DNA of 37,153 nucleotides from Collinsella aerofaciens (GTDB lineage: Bacteria; Actinomycetota; Coriobacteriia; Coriobacteriales; Coriobacteriaceae), in contig NZ_WQPK01000020.1 of the NCBI RefSeq assembly GCF_018785265.1, forward strand, positions 1 through 37,153. The letters are read 5' to 3'. The translations under genes were made by a program, and so were the position numbers. This document shows positions 1-7,744 of the stretch, one piece after another (position 1 is the stretch's first letter; the number at the start of each line of letters is the position of its first letter). The notes under the pieces were generated by a model. The model searched no databases. It was not told where the DNA came from and saw only the letters and a list, made by a program, of their open reading frames with translations.

Positions 1-19
1 CGGCCTCAAGAAGGAGTAA
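1..19 (+). CDS. possible 3' end of an upstream plus-strand gene
   Basis: The second plus frame reads Gly-Leu-Lys-Lys-Glu and then a TAA stop at 17-19. A lysine/glutamate-rich end is typical of real C-termini, but only five codons are visible, so this may be chance. Bases 20-159 after it hold no recognisable gene, RNA or promoter. Confidence 0.2.
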
Positions 20-159
20 CATCGGGGCTTGCAGCGACGGACCTCAGGACACTCTTACACCACGTCTGCGCGCGCCACCTATGCAGGGGCCTTCGATTGC
101 AGAATACTCGCAAAAATGCACGTCGCCACCGCCCCCACATGGCGCGAAGCAAAACACAA

Positions 160-180
160 GCGCGGCCTAAAAGGCCGCGC
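160..180 (-). terminator. hairpin beyond ilvE, possible terminator
   Basis: GCGCGGCCT at 160-168 pairs perfectly with AGGCCGCGC at 172-180 around a 3-nt loop. Read on the minus strand the stem is followed by a T-rich stretch (TTGTGTTTTGC), so it could end ilvE transcripts that pass the larger palindrome. It could equally close a plus-strand gene lying left of the window. Confidence 0.4.
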
Positions 181-233
181 ACCATCTTTAATTCAAATCT
201 ATATTGCCCGTACGACAGCGCCAGGGTGACGCA

Positions 234-358
234 GGCCCGAGGGCGACCTTCCTTTCCGGCGCACTCCGCAGGACGAAAGAGCCTCCGCCGCACGAAGTGC
301 GCAGCGGAGGCTCTTTCATGTCCGAGGACGCGCCGGAAAGGAAGGTCGCCCTCGGGCC
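234..358. repeat. 125-bp nested palindrome behind ilvE
   Basis: Outer arms 234-262 and 330-358 are perfect 29-bp inverted repeats. Inside them a second perfect stem pairs 276-288 with 304-316 (AAAGAGCCTCCGC / GCGGAGGCTCTTT), and GGAC 271-274 can pair with GTCC 320-323. A small GCAC-GAA-GTGC hairpin sits at the centre. The element starts 20 bp after the ilvE stop codon. The inner stem alone resembles a terminator, but the long outer arms are more than a terminator needs. It could be a small non-autonomous repeat or a processed 3' end. Confidence 0.85.
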
Positions 359-378
359 GGACATATCCGTAAGACAAA

Positions 379-1431
379 TTACGCGACGGTGTAAACCCAG
401 TTGTGCTTGTCCTCGACAGCACCGGACTGGATGCCAGTCAGGGTCTCGCGGAGCTTCTTCATCACAGGGCCGATCTCGGTATATCCAGCCGGGAAGGTCA
501 CGGTCTCGTCGGCGCCGTAAACCTTGTTGTCGATTTCGCCAACCGGAGAGATGACGGCAGCGGTGCCGCACAGGCCGCACTCCACAAAGGTGCCGGCCTT
601 GACCTCGGCCCACTCGACGGGGCGCTGGTCAACGGTCATGCCCAGGTCCTGAGCGACCTGAACGAGCGAACGACGGGTGATGGAGGGCAGGATGGAGTCG
701 GTGTGCGACTGCGGAACGACGAGCGTGCCATCCTCTTTCACGAACAGGACGTTGGCGCCACCGGTCTCCTCGACATAGGTGCGGGACTCGGAGTCGAGAT
801 ACAGGTTCTCGGCATAGCCCTCGCGATGGGCCTCCATCGTGGGCTTAAGGGACATGGCGTAGTTCAGGCCGGCCTTGATGTTGCCGGTACCGTGCGGTGC
901 GGCACGGTCATACTCGGAAACGCGCAGCTTGACGGGCTTGAGGCCACCCTTAAAGTACGGACCGACCGGGGTCACGAGAATACGGAACGTGTACTCAGGA
1001 GCGGGAGCCACGCCGATCACGTCACCGGAGCCGATCATAAACGGACGCACGTACAGGGTCGCGCCGGAACCGAAGGGCGGAACCCAGGCGGCGTTGGCAG
1101 AAACGACCTGCTTGACGGCCTCAACGAACTTGTCCTTGGGGAACGGGGGCATCTCGAGGCGCTGCGCAGAGTTGTACATACGCTCGGCGTTCATATCGGG
1201 ACGGAAGCAGACGATGCTGCCGTCCTCGGCGGTGTAGGCCTTCAGGCCCTCAAAGACCTCCTGGCAGTAATGGAAGATGCCACCGCACTCGGAGACATGC
1301 AGGGTGTGGTCGGTGGTCAGGCCGCCCTCGTCCCACTCGCCATCCTTCCAATGGGCCTCGTAGCTGTAATCGGTCTTCATGTAGCCAAAGCCGAGGCTAC
1401 CCCAATCGATACCCTTCTTCTCGACAGTCAT
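379..1431 (-). CDS. ilvE: branched-chain-amino-acid aminotransferase
   Basis: This PLP enzyme (fold type IV) transfers the amino group between glutamate and the 2-oxo acids of leucine, isoleucine and valine in the cytosol. At 350 aa it has the usual length of the long IlvE type. The PLP-binding lysine is K186 in GTGNIKAGLNYA, and the YVEETGGANVLFV and CGTAAVISPVG motifs follow. The frame is open further upstream, but the ATG at 1431 is chosen because AAGGAG lies 6-7 nt before it and family homology begins there. It appears monocistronic, with a leader of about 150 nt, a promoter near 1585-1613 and operator-like palindromes just upstream. A large palindrome follows the stop codon. Confidence 0.95.
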   Translation of the reverse strand: MTVEKKGIDWGSLGFGYMKTDYSYEAHWKDGEWDEGGLTTDHTLHVSECGGIFHYCQEVFEGLKAYTAEDGSIVCFRPDMNAERMYNSAQRLEMPPFPKDKFVEAVKQVVSANAAWVPPFGSGATLYVRPFMIGSGDVIGVAPAPEYTFRILVTPVGPYFKGGLKPVKLRVSEYDRAAPHGTGNIKAGLNYAMSLKPTMEAHREGYAENLYLDSESRTYVEETGGANVLFVKEDGTLVVPQSHTDSILPSITRRSLVQVAQDLGMTVDQRPVEWAEVKAGTFVECGLCGTAAVISPVGEIDNKVYGADETVTFPAGYTEIGPVMKKLRETLTGIQSGAVEDKHNWVYTVA

Positions 1432-1584
1432 ATGTCGCTCCTTACATACACAGTTGTATACTCGCGAACCCGTACGCAAGGACCGAGGCCGGCCGCGTCG
1501 CAACGTCGCACGCCCAGAGCGTAGAGCCGGACGGGACACGCGAACAGCATCAAAGTCGATGGCACGTCGATTCGCATGCACGAG

Positions 1585-1613
1585 ATTGTACTCCCCGTAC
1601 GCGTCTGATAAAA
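1585..1613 (-). promoter_or_regulatory. probable ilvE promoter
   Basis: On the minus strand TACAAT (complement of 1585-1590) lies 17 bp from TTTTAT (complement of 1608-1613). The same TACAAT hexamer recurs before glmS, the LacI gene, rlmD and the last gene of the window, so it looks like a preferred -10 box here. The predicted leader is about 147 nt. Confidence 0.5.
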
Positions 1614-1636
1614 CGTTTTTCTTTAACTAACTAAAG
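1607..1636. promoter_or_regulatory. two palindromic operator-like sites before ilvE
   Basis: AAAACGTTTT (1610-1619) is a perfect palindrome with the central CG step typical of LacI-family operators, and it overlaps the proposed -35 box. Next to it CTTTAACTAACTAAAG (1621-1636) is a CTTTA-N6-TAAAG palindrome. It matches 14 of 16 bases of a palindrome upstream of the amino-acid ABC importer at 26310-26325. Confidence 0.45.
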
Positions 1637-1656
1637 TATTTTCATTTGACCGAAGC

Positions 1657-1690
1657 AAAAAGGCCCGCCACCGTAAGCGGTGACGGGCCT
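1657..1690 (-). terminator. terminator of the DedA gene
   Basis: A 13-bp stem pairs 1661-1673 with 1678-1690 through one G-U wobble on the minus strand. It is followed on that strand by CTTTTTGC. It lies about 30 bp past the DedA stop codon. Confidence 0.8.
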
Positions 1691-1719
1691 CAACGGCACG
1701 GTTTGCGCGCTGGCTCGAG

Positions 1720-2367
1720 CTACGCGTTCTTTTTGCCCAGCTTAGCCTTGACCAGACCGACCACGGTCGGGATGATCGACACGGCAACGATGCCGACAAT
1801 CAGCAGCTCAAAGTGCTCCTGCACAAAGGGAATGCCGCCAAAGAAGTAGCCCAGCAGCGTAAAGACCGTCGACCAGGTAATGCCGCCCAGCACGTTAAAG
1901 ACGACAAAGTTGCGCCAGTGCATGCCGCCCATGCCAGCGATAAAGGGCACAAAGGTGCGGATAAACGGGAAGAAGCGACCCAGGAAGATGGCCAGGTGAC
2001 CCCACTTGTCCAAGAAGTCCTCGGACTTTTTAATGCGCTCGGGCGTCATGGCCTTGACCTTGCCCGAAGCGATGATCTTTTTGCCAAAGAAGTGACCGAT
2101 CATAAAGTTGCACTGATCGCCCAAAATGGCAGCGGCCCATGCGGTGGCCAGAAGCGCCACAATGTTAAAGCCGCCATTGTGGGCAAAGAAACCCGAGGCG
2201 AACAGCAGCGAATCACCGGGAAGGAACGGGAAGAACACCACGCCCGTCTCGATAAAGATGATCAGGAACACGCAGCCGTAGGCCATAAGCGGGCCGGCGG
2301 CGATCCAGCTGGCGATCGCGGTGCGCGGGTCCTTAAGCAGCTCGGCAATAAAATTGATGAAACCCAT
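1720..2367 (-). CDS. DedA family integral membrane protein
   Basis: A 215-aa polytopic membrane protein of the DedA/SNARE-associated family, whose members are linked to undecaprenyl-phosphate or phospholipid flipping and membrane homeostasis. Seen in the sequence: the ETGVVFFPFLPGDSLLF re-entrant motif near residues 40-56, the GRFFPFIRTFVPFIAGMGGM motif near 130-150, and hydrophobic segments around both. The ATG at 2367 is chosen because family similarity begins with MGFINFIAELL and an AGAGG lies upstream. The longer reading frame to 2451 has no ribosome site. It is transcribed alone, divergently from cysE and with its own terminator. The substrate cannot be told from the sequence. Confidence 0.9.
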   Translation of the reverse strand: MGFINFIAELLKDPRTAIASWIAAGPLMAYGCVFLIIFIETGVVFFPFLPGDSLLFASGFFAHNGGFNIVALLATAWAAAILGDQCNFMIGHFFGKKIIASGKVKAMTPERIKKSEDFLDKWGHLAIFLGRFFPFIRTFVPFIAGMGGMHWRNFVVFNVLGGITWSTVFTLLGYFFGGIPFVQEHFELLIVGIVAVSIIPTVVGLVKAKLGKKNA

Positions 2368-2543
2368 GAAGTAAAACCTCTCAGTTGTGGGCGCGGATAC
2401 GTCCAAGTTGACCAGTATACGGTTGCGGTGCCCCCTCGTGCGCAACCCCACAAAAGCATGACTCCATTACCAGCAAGTTTGCATAACTGACACTTGTAGC
2501 GCAAAGCCGCCAAGATTGTCCTTTTTAATCCCTAGCGAATCGC

Positions 2544-2549
2544 TATACT
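2544..2549 (+). promoter_or_regulatory. possible cysE -10 box
   Basis: TATACT lies 42 bp before the cysE GTG. A TTGTCC at 2516-2521 is 22 bp away, too far for a normal spacer, so the -35 box is unclear. The small palindrome AGCGAATCGCT (2533-2543) directly precedes the -10 box. Confidence 0.35.
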
Positions 2550-2590
2550 TTATTGAATCGCATTGCCATGGCGCTAAGGGAGGGCGGCCG

Positions 2591-3295
2591 GTGAGCTTTA
2601 TCAATACCATTCGCGAGGACATCAAGACCGTCCAGGCGCAGGACCCCGCCGCGCAAAACGGTCTGGTCATCTTTCTTTCCTATCCTGGCCTGCACGCCAA
2701 GTGGAACCACGTGCCCGAGCACTGGCTGTGGGAGCACGGTCATCGCTCGCTCGCCCGCGTGCTCTCGCAAATCACCCGCCACATCACCGGCGTCGAGATT
2801 CACCCTGCCGCGCAGATTGGCAAGCACTTCTTTATCGACCACGCCATGGGCGTCGTCATCGGCGAGACCACCATTGTGGGCGACAACTGTGTGCTCTACC
2901 AGGGCGTCACGCTCGGCGGCACCGGCAACGAGACCGGCAAGCGTCACCCCACCCTGGGCAACAATGTCACGGTGGGCACGGGCGCCAAGGTGCTCGGCAA
3001 CATCCGCATCGGCAACAACGTCAAGATCGGCGGCAACTCGGTCGTCGTTAAGGACGTCCCCGACAACTGCACCGTCGTGGGCGTGCCGGGACGCATCATC
3101 AAGCGCAACGGTTGCCGTGTGTTCGAGGAGAGTTTCGACGCCAAGCAGCATCGCGAGTACATGCCCGATGACGCCGCCGAGCAGTCCGCCCTCAACCGCC
3201 AGGGCATCACCGAGAATGCCCGCCGCGTCAAGGAACTCGAGCGAGAGGTGGCCGAGCTCAAGGCCCTCGTCGCCAAGCTCGTGGACGAACGCTAG
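2591..3295 (+). CDS. cysE: serine O-acetyltransferase
   Basis: CysE acetylates L-serine with acetyl-CoA to give O-acetylserine, the committed step of cysteine synthesis. The 234-aa protein has the short helical N-terminal part of Gram-positive CysE and then a left-handed beta-helix of hexapeptide repeats (residues about 68-170). The catalytic D83-H84 pair sits in [13 protein letters not shown], and the [12 protein letters not shown] loop follows. Residues about 205-234 ([20 protein letters not shown]) are predicted to form a coiled coil, an addition beyond the core fold. The GTG at 2591 is chosen because AAGGGAGG precedes it by 7 nt; the ATG at 2516 lies inside the likely promoter. No cysK is adjacent. 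Confidence 0.93.
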   Translation: MSFINTIREDIKTVQAQDPAAQNGLVIFLSYPGLHAKWNHVPEHWLWEHGHRSLARVLSQITRHITGVEIHPAAQIGKHFFIDHAMGVVIGETTIVGDNCVLYQGVTLGGTGNETGKRHPTLGNNVTVGTGAKVLGNIRIGNNVKIGGNSVVVKDVPDNCTVVGVPGRIIKRNGCRVFEESFDAKQHREYMPDDAAEQSALNRQGITENARRVKELEREVAELKALVAKLVDER

Positions 3296-3333
3296 GAACG
3301 CAAGCGGCACAAAACGACATCGGCATCAACGCA

Positions 3334-3368
3334 AAGGCGCGCCAGGGAATTCATCCCCGGCGCGCCTT
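3334..3368 (+). terminator. terminator of cysE
   Basis: AAGGCGCGCCAGGG (3334-3347) pairs with CCCCGGCGCGCCTT (3355-3368) with one mismatch, followed by ATTTG. It lies 38 bp after the cysE stop codon. Confidence 0.75.
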
Positions 3369-3375
3369 ATTTGTG

Positions 3376-3406
3376 ATGTGGCAAAGAGACTGTCCCTTTG
3401 TCACAT
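3376..3406 (-). repeat. hairpin with GGGACAG core at the ABC gene end
   Basis: ATGTGGCAAAG (3376-3386) pairs with CTTTGTCACAT (3396-3406) with one wobble. The minus strand reads AAAGGGACAGTC in the hairpin, the same core as the 48-bp repeats at 13043, 15216, 18244 and 20331, but inside a different stem. Its last base overlaps the stop codon of the 664-aa ABC gene. Confidence 0.6.
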
Positions 3407-5400
3407 TATGCGAACTGGCTCAGATAGAGGTCGGCGTAGGCACCCTCGGCAGCCAGCAGCTCCTCATGCGTGCCCTGCTCGATAATGTTGCCGTGATCCA
3501 TGACCAAGATCAGGTCGGCGTCCACGATCGTCGACAGGCGGTGCGCGATCACAAAGCTCGTGCGCCCGCGCATGAGCGCGTCCATGGCACGACCGATGGC
3601 AAGCTCGGTACGCGTATCCACGCTTGAGGTCGCCTCGTCCAGGATGAGAATCGCCGGGTTATTGAGCAGCACGCGTGCGATGGTCAGCAGCTGACGCTGG
3701 CCCTGGCTGATGCTTTCGGCATCGTTGGCCACGCGCGTGTCGTAGCCCTGCGGCATGGTGCGCACAAAGAAGTCGACCTGCGCGGCGCGCGCAGCCGCCA
3801 CGATCTCCTCACGCGTCGCCTCGGGACAGCCGTAGGCGATGTTTTCGGCAATCGTGCCATCGAACAGCCAGGCGTCCTGCAGCACCATGCCAAACTGCTG
3901 CCGTAGCTCGCCGCGGTCCATGCGGCTCGTATCCACGCCGTCGAGCGTAATACGCCCGCCGTCAATCTCGTAGAAGCGCATGAGCAGGTTGATGAGCGTC
4001 GTCTTGCCCGCGCCCGTGGTTCCCACCACGGCAATCTTCTGGCCCGGCTCGGCGGTAAACGACACGTCGTGCATAAGCGGCTTGTCGGGCGAATAACCAA
4101 AGCGCACGTGCTCAAAGGAGACGCGACCCTCAACGCGACCCGGCAGCTTGGCGGCCTCGTCCGGCAGCGGATCGGCCTCCATCTCGGGCTCATCGAGCAG
4201 GTCGAACACGCGCTCCGCACTCGCCAACGCGCTCTGCAGCGAGTTGAAGGTAAACGACAGCTGCGTCATGGGTTCGGACGCCTCGTAGATAAACTGGAAG
4301 AACGCCTGGAACACGCCGACGGTCATGTGACCGGCAACCAGCATGCTGCAGCCCACCAGCGCGATCACGATCTGCGCCAAACGGCCGATAAAGCGCACCG
4401 CAGGGCCGACGGCATTGATCATAAAGTCGGCCTTGGCACTCACGCGTGCCAGCTCGCCCGAGGCCTGGTGCACCTCGGCAGAACTTTGGCGTTCGCGGTT
4501 AAACGCGCGGATCACCAGACGGCCCGAATAGCCTTCCTCGACCGCACTCGTAATCTTGGACACCCACTCCTGGCGCTCGCCCGTCACATCGTGTGTGCGG
4601 CGCGAGACGACCTTCGTCACCAGCAGCGACAGTGCCGTAAAGAACAGAAAGACGAGCGTAAGCTGCACGCTGAACACGAACATCACGCTCACAGCACCAA
4701 CAACCGTGCCGATCGACACGAGCAGCTGCAGCAATCCGCGCTGCATGCTCTCGGACATCTTGTCCAGGTCGTTGGTCGCGCGGCTGACGACCTCGCCGGG
4801 ACGATGCGCGTCAAAATAGGCGAGCGGCAGACGGTTGAGCTTTTGCGCGATGCGGTTGCGCAGGCGCAGATTGAGACGCTCAGCGACGCTCGACATCAAA
4901 AAGCTCTGGAGCGCATAGAACGAGGCAGCGGCAGTCCAGATCATAAAGTAGACGAAAATGGTCTTGCCGCAGTTCTCCCAGGTGATGCTGAAAGTGGTGT
5001 CGTTGGCAAACGCCACCTGAATGTGGCCCCACAGCTCATCGATCACGCGGGCGCTATATGCCGGCGCGGCGGTGTTAAAGATGACATAGAACACAATGCT
5101 CGCGAACACGATATAGAAGCGCCAATGGTCGCCGGCAGCCTCACTCCACAGGCGGCGCACCGTCGCCCAGGTATCCCGAGGCGTCTCGTCCTCGTCTTCG
5201 TCGTCCACGTCGCGCATACGCTCTGCCTCGGCGCGGGCGCGCTCGTCCTCGGCACGTTCGTTTTCCTCGTAGAGCGCTTGGCGGCGAGCCTCGCGCTTGG
5301 CGGCGTCATCCAGCTCGGTCGACGCGGCAGCCGTTTCCTCGACCAGTCCCGCGGCAGCGGCGTCATCAACGCCGCCCTGCTTCTTGAGCTCCCCGGTCAT
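3406..5400 (-). CDS. ABC exporter subunit with canonical NBD
   Basis: A 664-aa half-transporter: a charged, acidic N-terminal extension (residues about 10-80), six membrane helices (about 90-390) and a C-terminal nucleotide-binding domain. Seen: Walker A GTTGAGKTT (460-468), altered signature ISQGQ (574-578), Walker B ILILDE with catalytic E589, and H-loop H620 in IAHRL. The partner subunit has a normal signature but a degenerate Walker B and H-loop, so the two match a heterodimeric exporter with one working ATP site (TM287/288, BmrCD type). ATG 5400 is preferred over GTG 5409 because GGGAGG lies 8 nt before it. It overlaps the end of its partner's stop region. The substrate is unknown; the MarR gene suggests a drug or toxic compound. 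Confidence 0.92.
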   Translation of the reverse strand: MTGELKKQGGVDDAAAAGLVEETAAASTELDDAAKREARRQALYEENERAEDERARAEAERMRDVDDEDEDETPRDTWATVRRLWSEAAGDHWRFYIVFASIVFYVIFNTAAPAYSARVIDELWGHIQVAFANDTTFSITWENCGKTIFVYFMIWTAAASFYALQSFLMSSVAERLNLRLRNRIAQKLNRLPLAYFDAHRPGEVVSRATNDLDKMSESMQRGLLQLLVSIGTVVGAVSVMFVFSVQLTLVFLFFTALSLLVTKVVSRRTHDVTGERQEWVSKITSAVEEGYSGRLVIRAFNRERQSSAEVHQASGELARVSAKADFMINAVGPAVRFIGRLAQIVIALVGCSMLVAGHMTVGVFQAFFQFIYEASEPMTQLSFTFNSLQSALASAERVFDLLDEPEMEADPLPDEAAKLPGRVEGRVSFEHVRFGYSPDKPLMHDVSFTAEPGQKIAVVGTTGAGKTTLINLLMRFYEIDGGRITLDGVDTSRMDRGELRQQFGMVLQDAWLFDGTIAENIAYGCPEATREEIVAAARAAQVDFFVRTMPQGYDTRVANDAESISQGQRQLLTIARVLLNNPAILILDEATSSVDTRTELAIGRAMDALMRGRTSFVIAHRLSTIVDADLILVMDHGNIIEQGTHEELLAAEGAYADLYLSQFA

Positions 5401-5401
5401 G

Positions 5402-7138
5402 CTACTCACCTCCCTTCATTTGCGATTCCGCGATGGCGCGGTACACCTCGCAGGTTTCCATAAGCTCGCCATGCGTGCCCAGACCCACAACCTCGCCGTC
5501 CTTGAGCACGACGATCTGGTCGGCGTGCAAGATCGTCGATATGCGCTGCGCGATGATGAGCACCGCAGCGTCACGCGTCTCGTCTTGCAACGCATGGCGC
5601 AGGGCGGCATCGGTCTTAAAGTCCAGGGCCGAGAAACTGTCATCGAAGATATATAGATCGGCATGCTTCATGAGCGCACGGGCGATGGCCAGACGCTGGC
5701 GCTGGCCGCCCGAAAAGTTCGTGCCGCCCTGCGCCACCGGGGTATCGAGCCCCTGCGGCTGATCGAGCACAAAGGTGCTCTGGGCAACCCGGAGCGCATG
5801 AAGCATGTCGGCCTCAGTCGCGTCTTCGTTGCCAAAGCGCAGATTGCTTGCTACGGTGCCCGAGAACAGCCATGCCTTTTGCGGCACATAGGCAATGCGC
5901 CCGCGAATCTCGTCTTGCGAAAGGTCGTGCAGATCAACGCCGTCCAGGCGAATGGCGCCCTTGGTGGCATCGTGGAAGCGCAGCAGGAGCTTGGCCACCG
6001 TCGATTTGCCCGAGCCCGTCGAGCCGACGATCGCGGTCGTCTGACCGCGGCGACAGGTAAAGCTCAGATTGCACAGCGTGTCCTCGTCGGCGTCGTCAAA
6101 ACGAAACGACATATGATCGAACACGGCGACCGCGTCGGCTCCGTCTGCGGACTCAGGCGCCCCGTCGCCCAGCGTAGCCTTGCCGTCCACGATGCTCGGC
6201 TCGATTTCGAGCACCTGCTGCGCACGGTTGAGGCACGCCGCGGCGCGCGGAAGCGTCAGAATCACCATCTGCGCCATCATCACAAAGAAAAGAATCAGGA
6301 TCGCGTATTCCAACACGGCCGAAATGCTGCCGATTTGCATGGCGTGGACGCCCACGCGGTTGCCGCCCACCCACAGCACCGCCACCTCGGCGATGTTCAT
6401 CAAAAAGAAGCTGGAGCTGTCGAGGCCCACAAACAGGTGGTTGACCTTGATGGCGTTGGCCGCGTAATCGCTAAACACCTCATCCAGGCGCTGCTCCTCG
6501 TGGCGCTCCTTGTTAAATGCGCGGATGACGCGCACGCCCACGATGTTCTCGCGCAGCACCACGTTCATGCGGTCGATAAAGCTCTGCAGGCGCATAAAAA
6601 TCGGCGCGGCGTTAGCCACCGTAAAGACCGCCGCCACCAGCACGATCGCAACCACCACGCCCAGCAGCGTGCCCATGGCGGGATCGATGAACCAAGCAAA
6701 AATGATGCCTGCCACGGCCAAGAATGGCACCGGCAACACCAGCTGAATCGTCTGAAGGACAGCTTGCTGAATCACGTTGATGTCGTTGAGCGAGCGTGTG
6801 ATCATCGAACCCGTGCCAAAGCGCTCAAAGTCGCTGGCGGACAGCTCGAGCGACTTGTCGTACACGGCATTGCGGATATCGCAGGCCACGTTGGCGGCCA
6901 GGCGCGCCGAAAGATAGCAGCCCAGCACCGTGCCGCCGCTGGCCATGCCGGTCGCGATAAGCATGTACAGGCCGTTACGTAAAATATAGTCGACATCGCC
7001 CGTGGTAATACCGGTGTTGACCATGTTCGCCAGCATCGTGGGAACCAACAGCGTACCGACGTTATCTATCAGCACCGCAAACAGCGTCACCGCAATCAGA
7101 CCGCGGTACGGCCTCATAAACCTCATTAAGAGTCGCAT
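5402..7138 (-). CDS. ABC exporter subunit with degenerate NBD
   Basis: A 578-aa half-transporter with six membrane helices (residues about 12-300) and a C-terminal nucleotide-binding domain. Walker A is GSTGSGKST (372-380) and the signature FSGGQ (475-479) is intact. Walker B reads YIFDD with Asp500 where the catalytic Glu should be, and the H-loop histidine is Gln531 (AQRIS). Both changes are characteristic of the non-catalytic subunit of heterodimeric exporters. Its stop codon precedes the ATG of the partner by one base, and its own start overlaps the marR end by 13 bp. Start at 7138 is supported by GAGGGGG upstream. Confidence 0.92.
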   Translation of the reverse strand: MRLLMRFMRPYRGLIAVTLFAVLIDNVGTLLVPTMLANMVNTGITTGDVDYILRNGLYMLIATGMASGGTVLGCYLSARLAANVACDIRNAVYDKSLELSASDFERFGTGSMITRSLNDINVIQQAVLQTIQLVLPVPFLAVAGIIFAWFIDPAMGTLLGVVVAIVLVAAVFTVANAAPIFMRLQSFIDRMNVVLRENIVGVRVIRAFNKERHEEQRLDEVFSDYAANAIKVNHLFVGLDSSSFFLMNIAEVAVLWVGGNRVGVHAMQIGSISAVLEYAILILFFVMMAQMVILTLPRAAACLNRAQQVLEIEPSIVDGKATLGDGAPESADGADAVAVFDHMSFRFDDADEDTLCNLSFTCRRGQTTAIVGSTGSGKSTVAKLLLRFHDATKGAIRLDGVDLHDLSQDEIRGRIAYVPQKAWLFSGTVASNLRFGNEDATEADMLHALRVAQSTFVLDQPQGLDTPVAQGGTNFSGGQRQRLAIARALMKHADLYIFDDSFSALDFKTDAALRHALQDETRDAAVLIIAQRISTILHADQIVVLKDGEVVGLGTHGELMETCEVYRAIAESQMKGGE

Positions 7139-7638
7139 GTGTCCCCCTCGCCCTTATCGTCAGCCTCGTTCTCGGCGGCCACTTGCCGTTTAAATGCCTC
7201 GCACTCTTCGTTCAGAACATGGGAGAATTTACCGACCAGGCGCATGATCTCGCGCTGTTCCCACGGCTCGAGCGCTTCGAATGCCTGTTGCTCGGCTTTT
7301 TGCGCCGGTAACGCGTAGCGCTTGGCAAACCGCACGCCTTCTTCGGTCAATCGCACAACCTTGTTCTTACGACTGCCCTCGGCAAACTCCAACGTCGCAA
7401 GCCCTCGCGCCCTAAGCGTCTTGATCGCCGAATTGATGGTCTGTTTGCTGTAGAACCATTCACTCGTCAGCCGACTCACGGCAACGCTTCCGCCCGCTGC
7501 ACTCGTGTCGACGAGCATCCAGTAGGCGCAGTCCGAAAGACCGCAGGTACGCGCGAACTCCGAATAGATACGGTCAAGCCCGTTAAGCATCCGGTCGAAA
7601 TCGACCAGGCTAACTGCACTATTCATCTCTCCCACCAT
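7126..7638 (-). CDS. MarR family transcriptional regulator
   Basis: A 170-aa winged-helix DNA-binding protein. The recognition region is SRLTSEWFYSKQTINSAIKTLRARGL (described in two parts: residues about 56-70 and 71-81), followed by the wing LEFAEGSRKNKVVRLTEEG. The C-terminal helix carries an acidic tail. It is the first gene of a three-gene operon with the heterodimeric ABC exporter, so it probably represses that operon and itself, as MarR proteins usually do. Two copies of a palindromic site lie directly upstream. The start is uncertain: ATG 7638 lacks a clear ribosome site, and ATG 7626 has GGGAG only 2 nt away. A near-leaderless transcript is possible. Confidence 0.88.
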   Translation of the reverse strand: MVGEMNSAVSLVDFDRMLNGLDRIYSEFARTCGLSDCAYWMLVDTSAAGGSVAVSRLTSEWFYSKQTINSAIKTLRARGLATLEFAEGSRKNKVVRLTEEGVRFAKRYALPAQKAEQQAFEALEPWEQREIMRLVGKFSHVLNEECEAFKRQVAAENEADDKGEGDTCDS

Positions 7639-7642
7639 TCGA

Positions 7643-7694
7643 TAGTCCGAGTTTTGACCAATTTATATCTCTACATTAGTCCGAGTTTTGACTA
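7643..7694. promoter_or_regulatory. tandem operator sites of the MarR operon
   Basis: TAGTCCGAGTTTTGACCA (7643-7660) and TAGTCCGAGTTTTGACTA (7677-7694) are near-identical direct repeats 34 bp apart. Each is itself an imperfect palindrome (TAGTC...GACTA). Between them the minus strand has GATATAAAT, a likely -10 box, so the sites would flank it. They fit dimer binding by the adjacent MarR protein. Confidence 0.65.
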
Positions 7695-7744
7695 TCGTCA
7701 ATACGCTCGTTGTTTATGGTCGGCTCTACATAAGCATATCGACA

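Noticed and set aside
1-233. A gene in the plus frame open from 1 to 372
   Set aside because: The translation is Arg-rich without family signals and runs through the nested palindrome; no start with a ribosome site is present.
403-1524. Long plus-strand frame antisense to ilvE, and similar ones antisense to the ABC, EF-G-like and ftsH genes
   Set aside because: These follow the third-codon-position GC of the real genes and read as low-complexity Ala, Arg, Gly or His sequences with no recognisable family.
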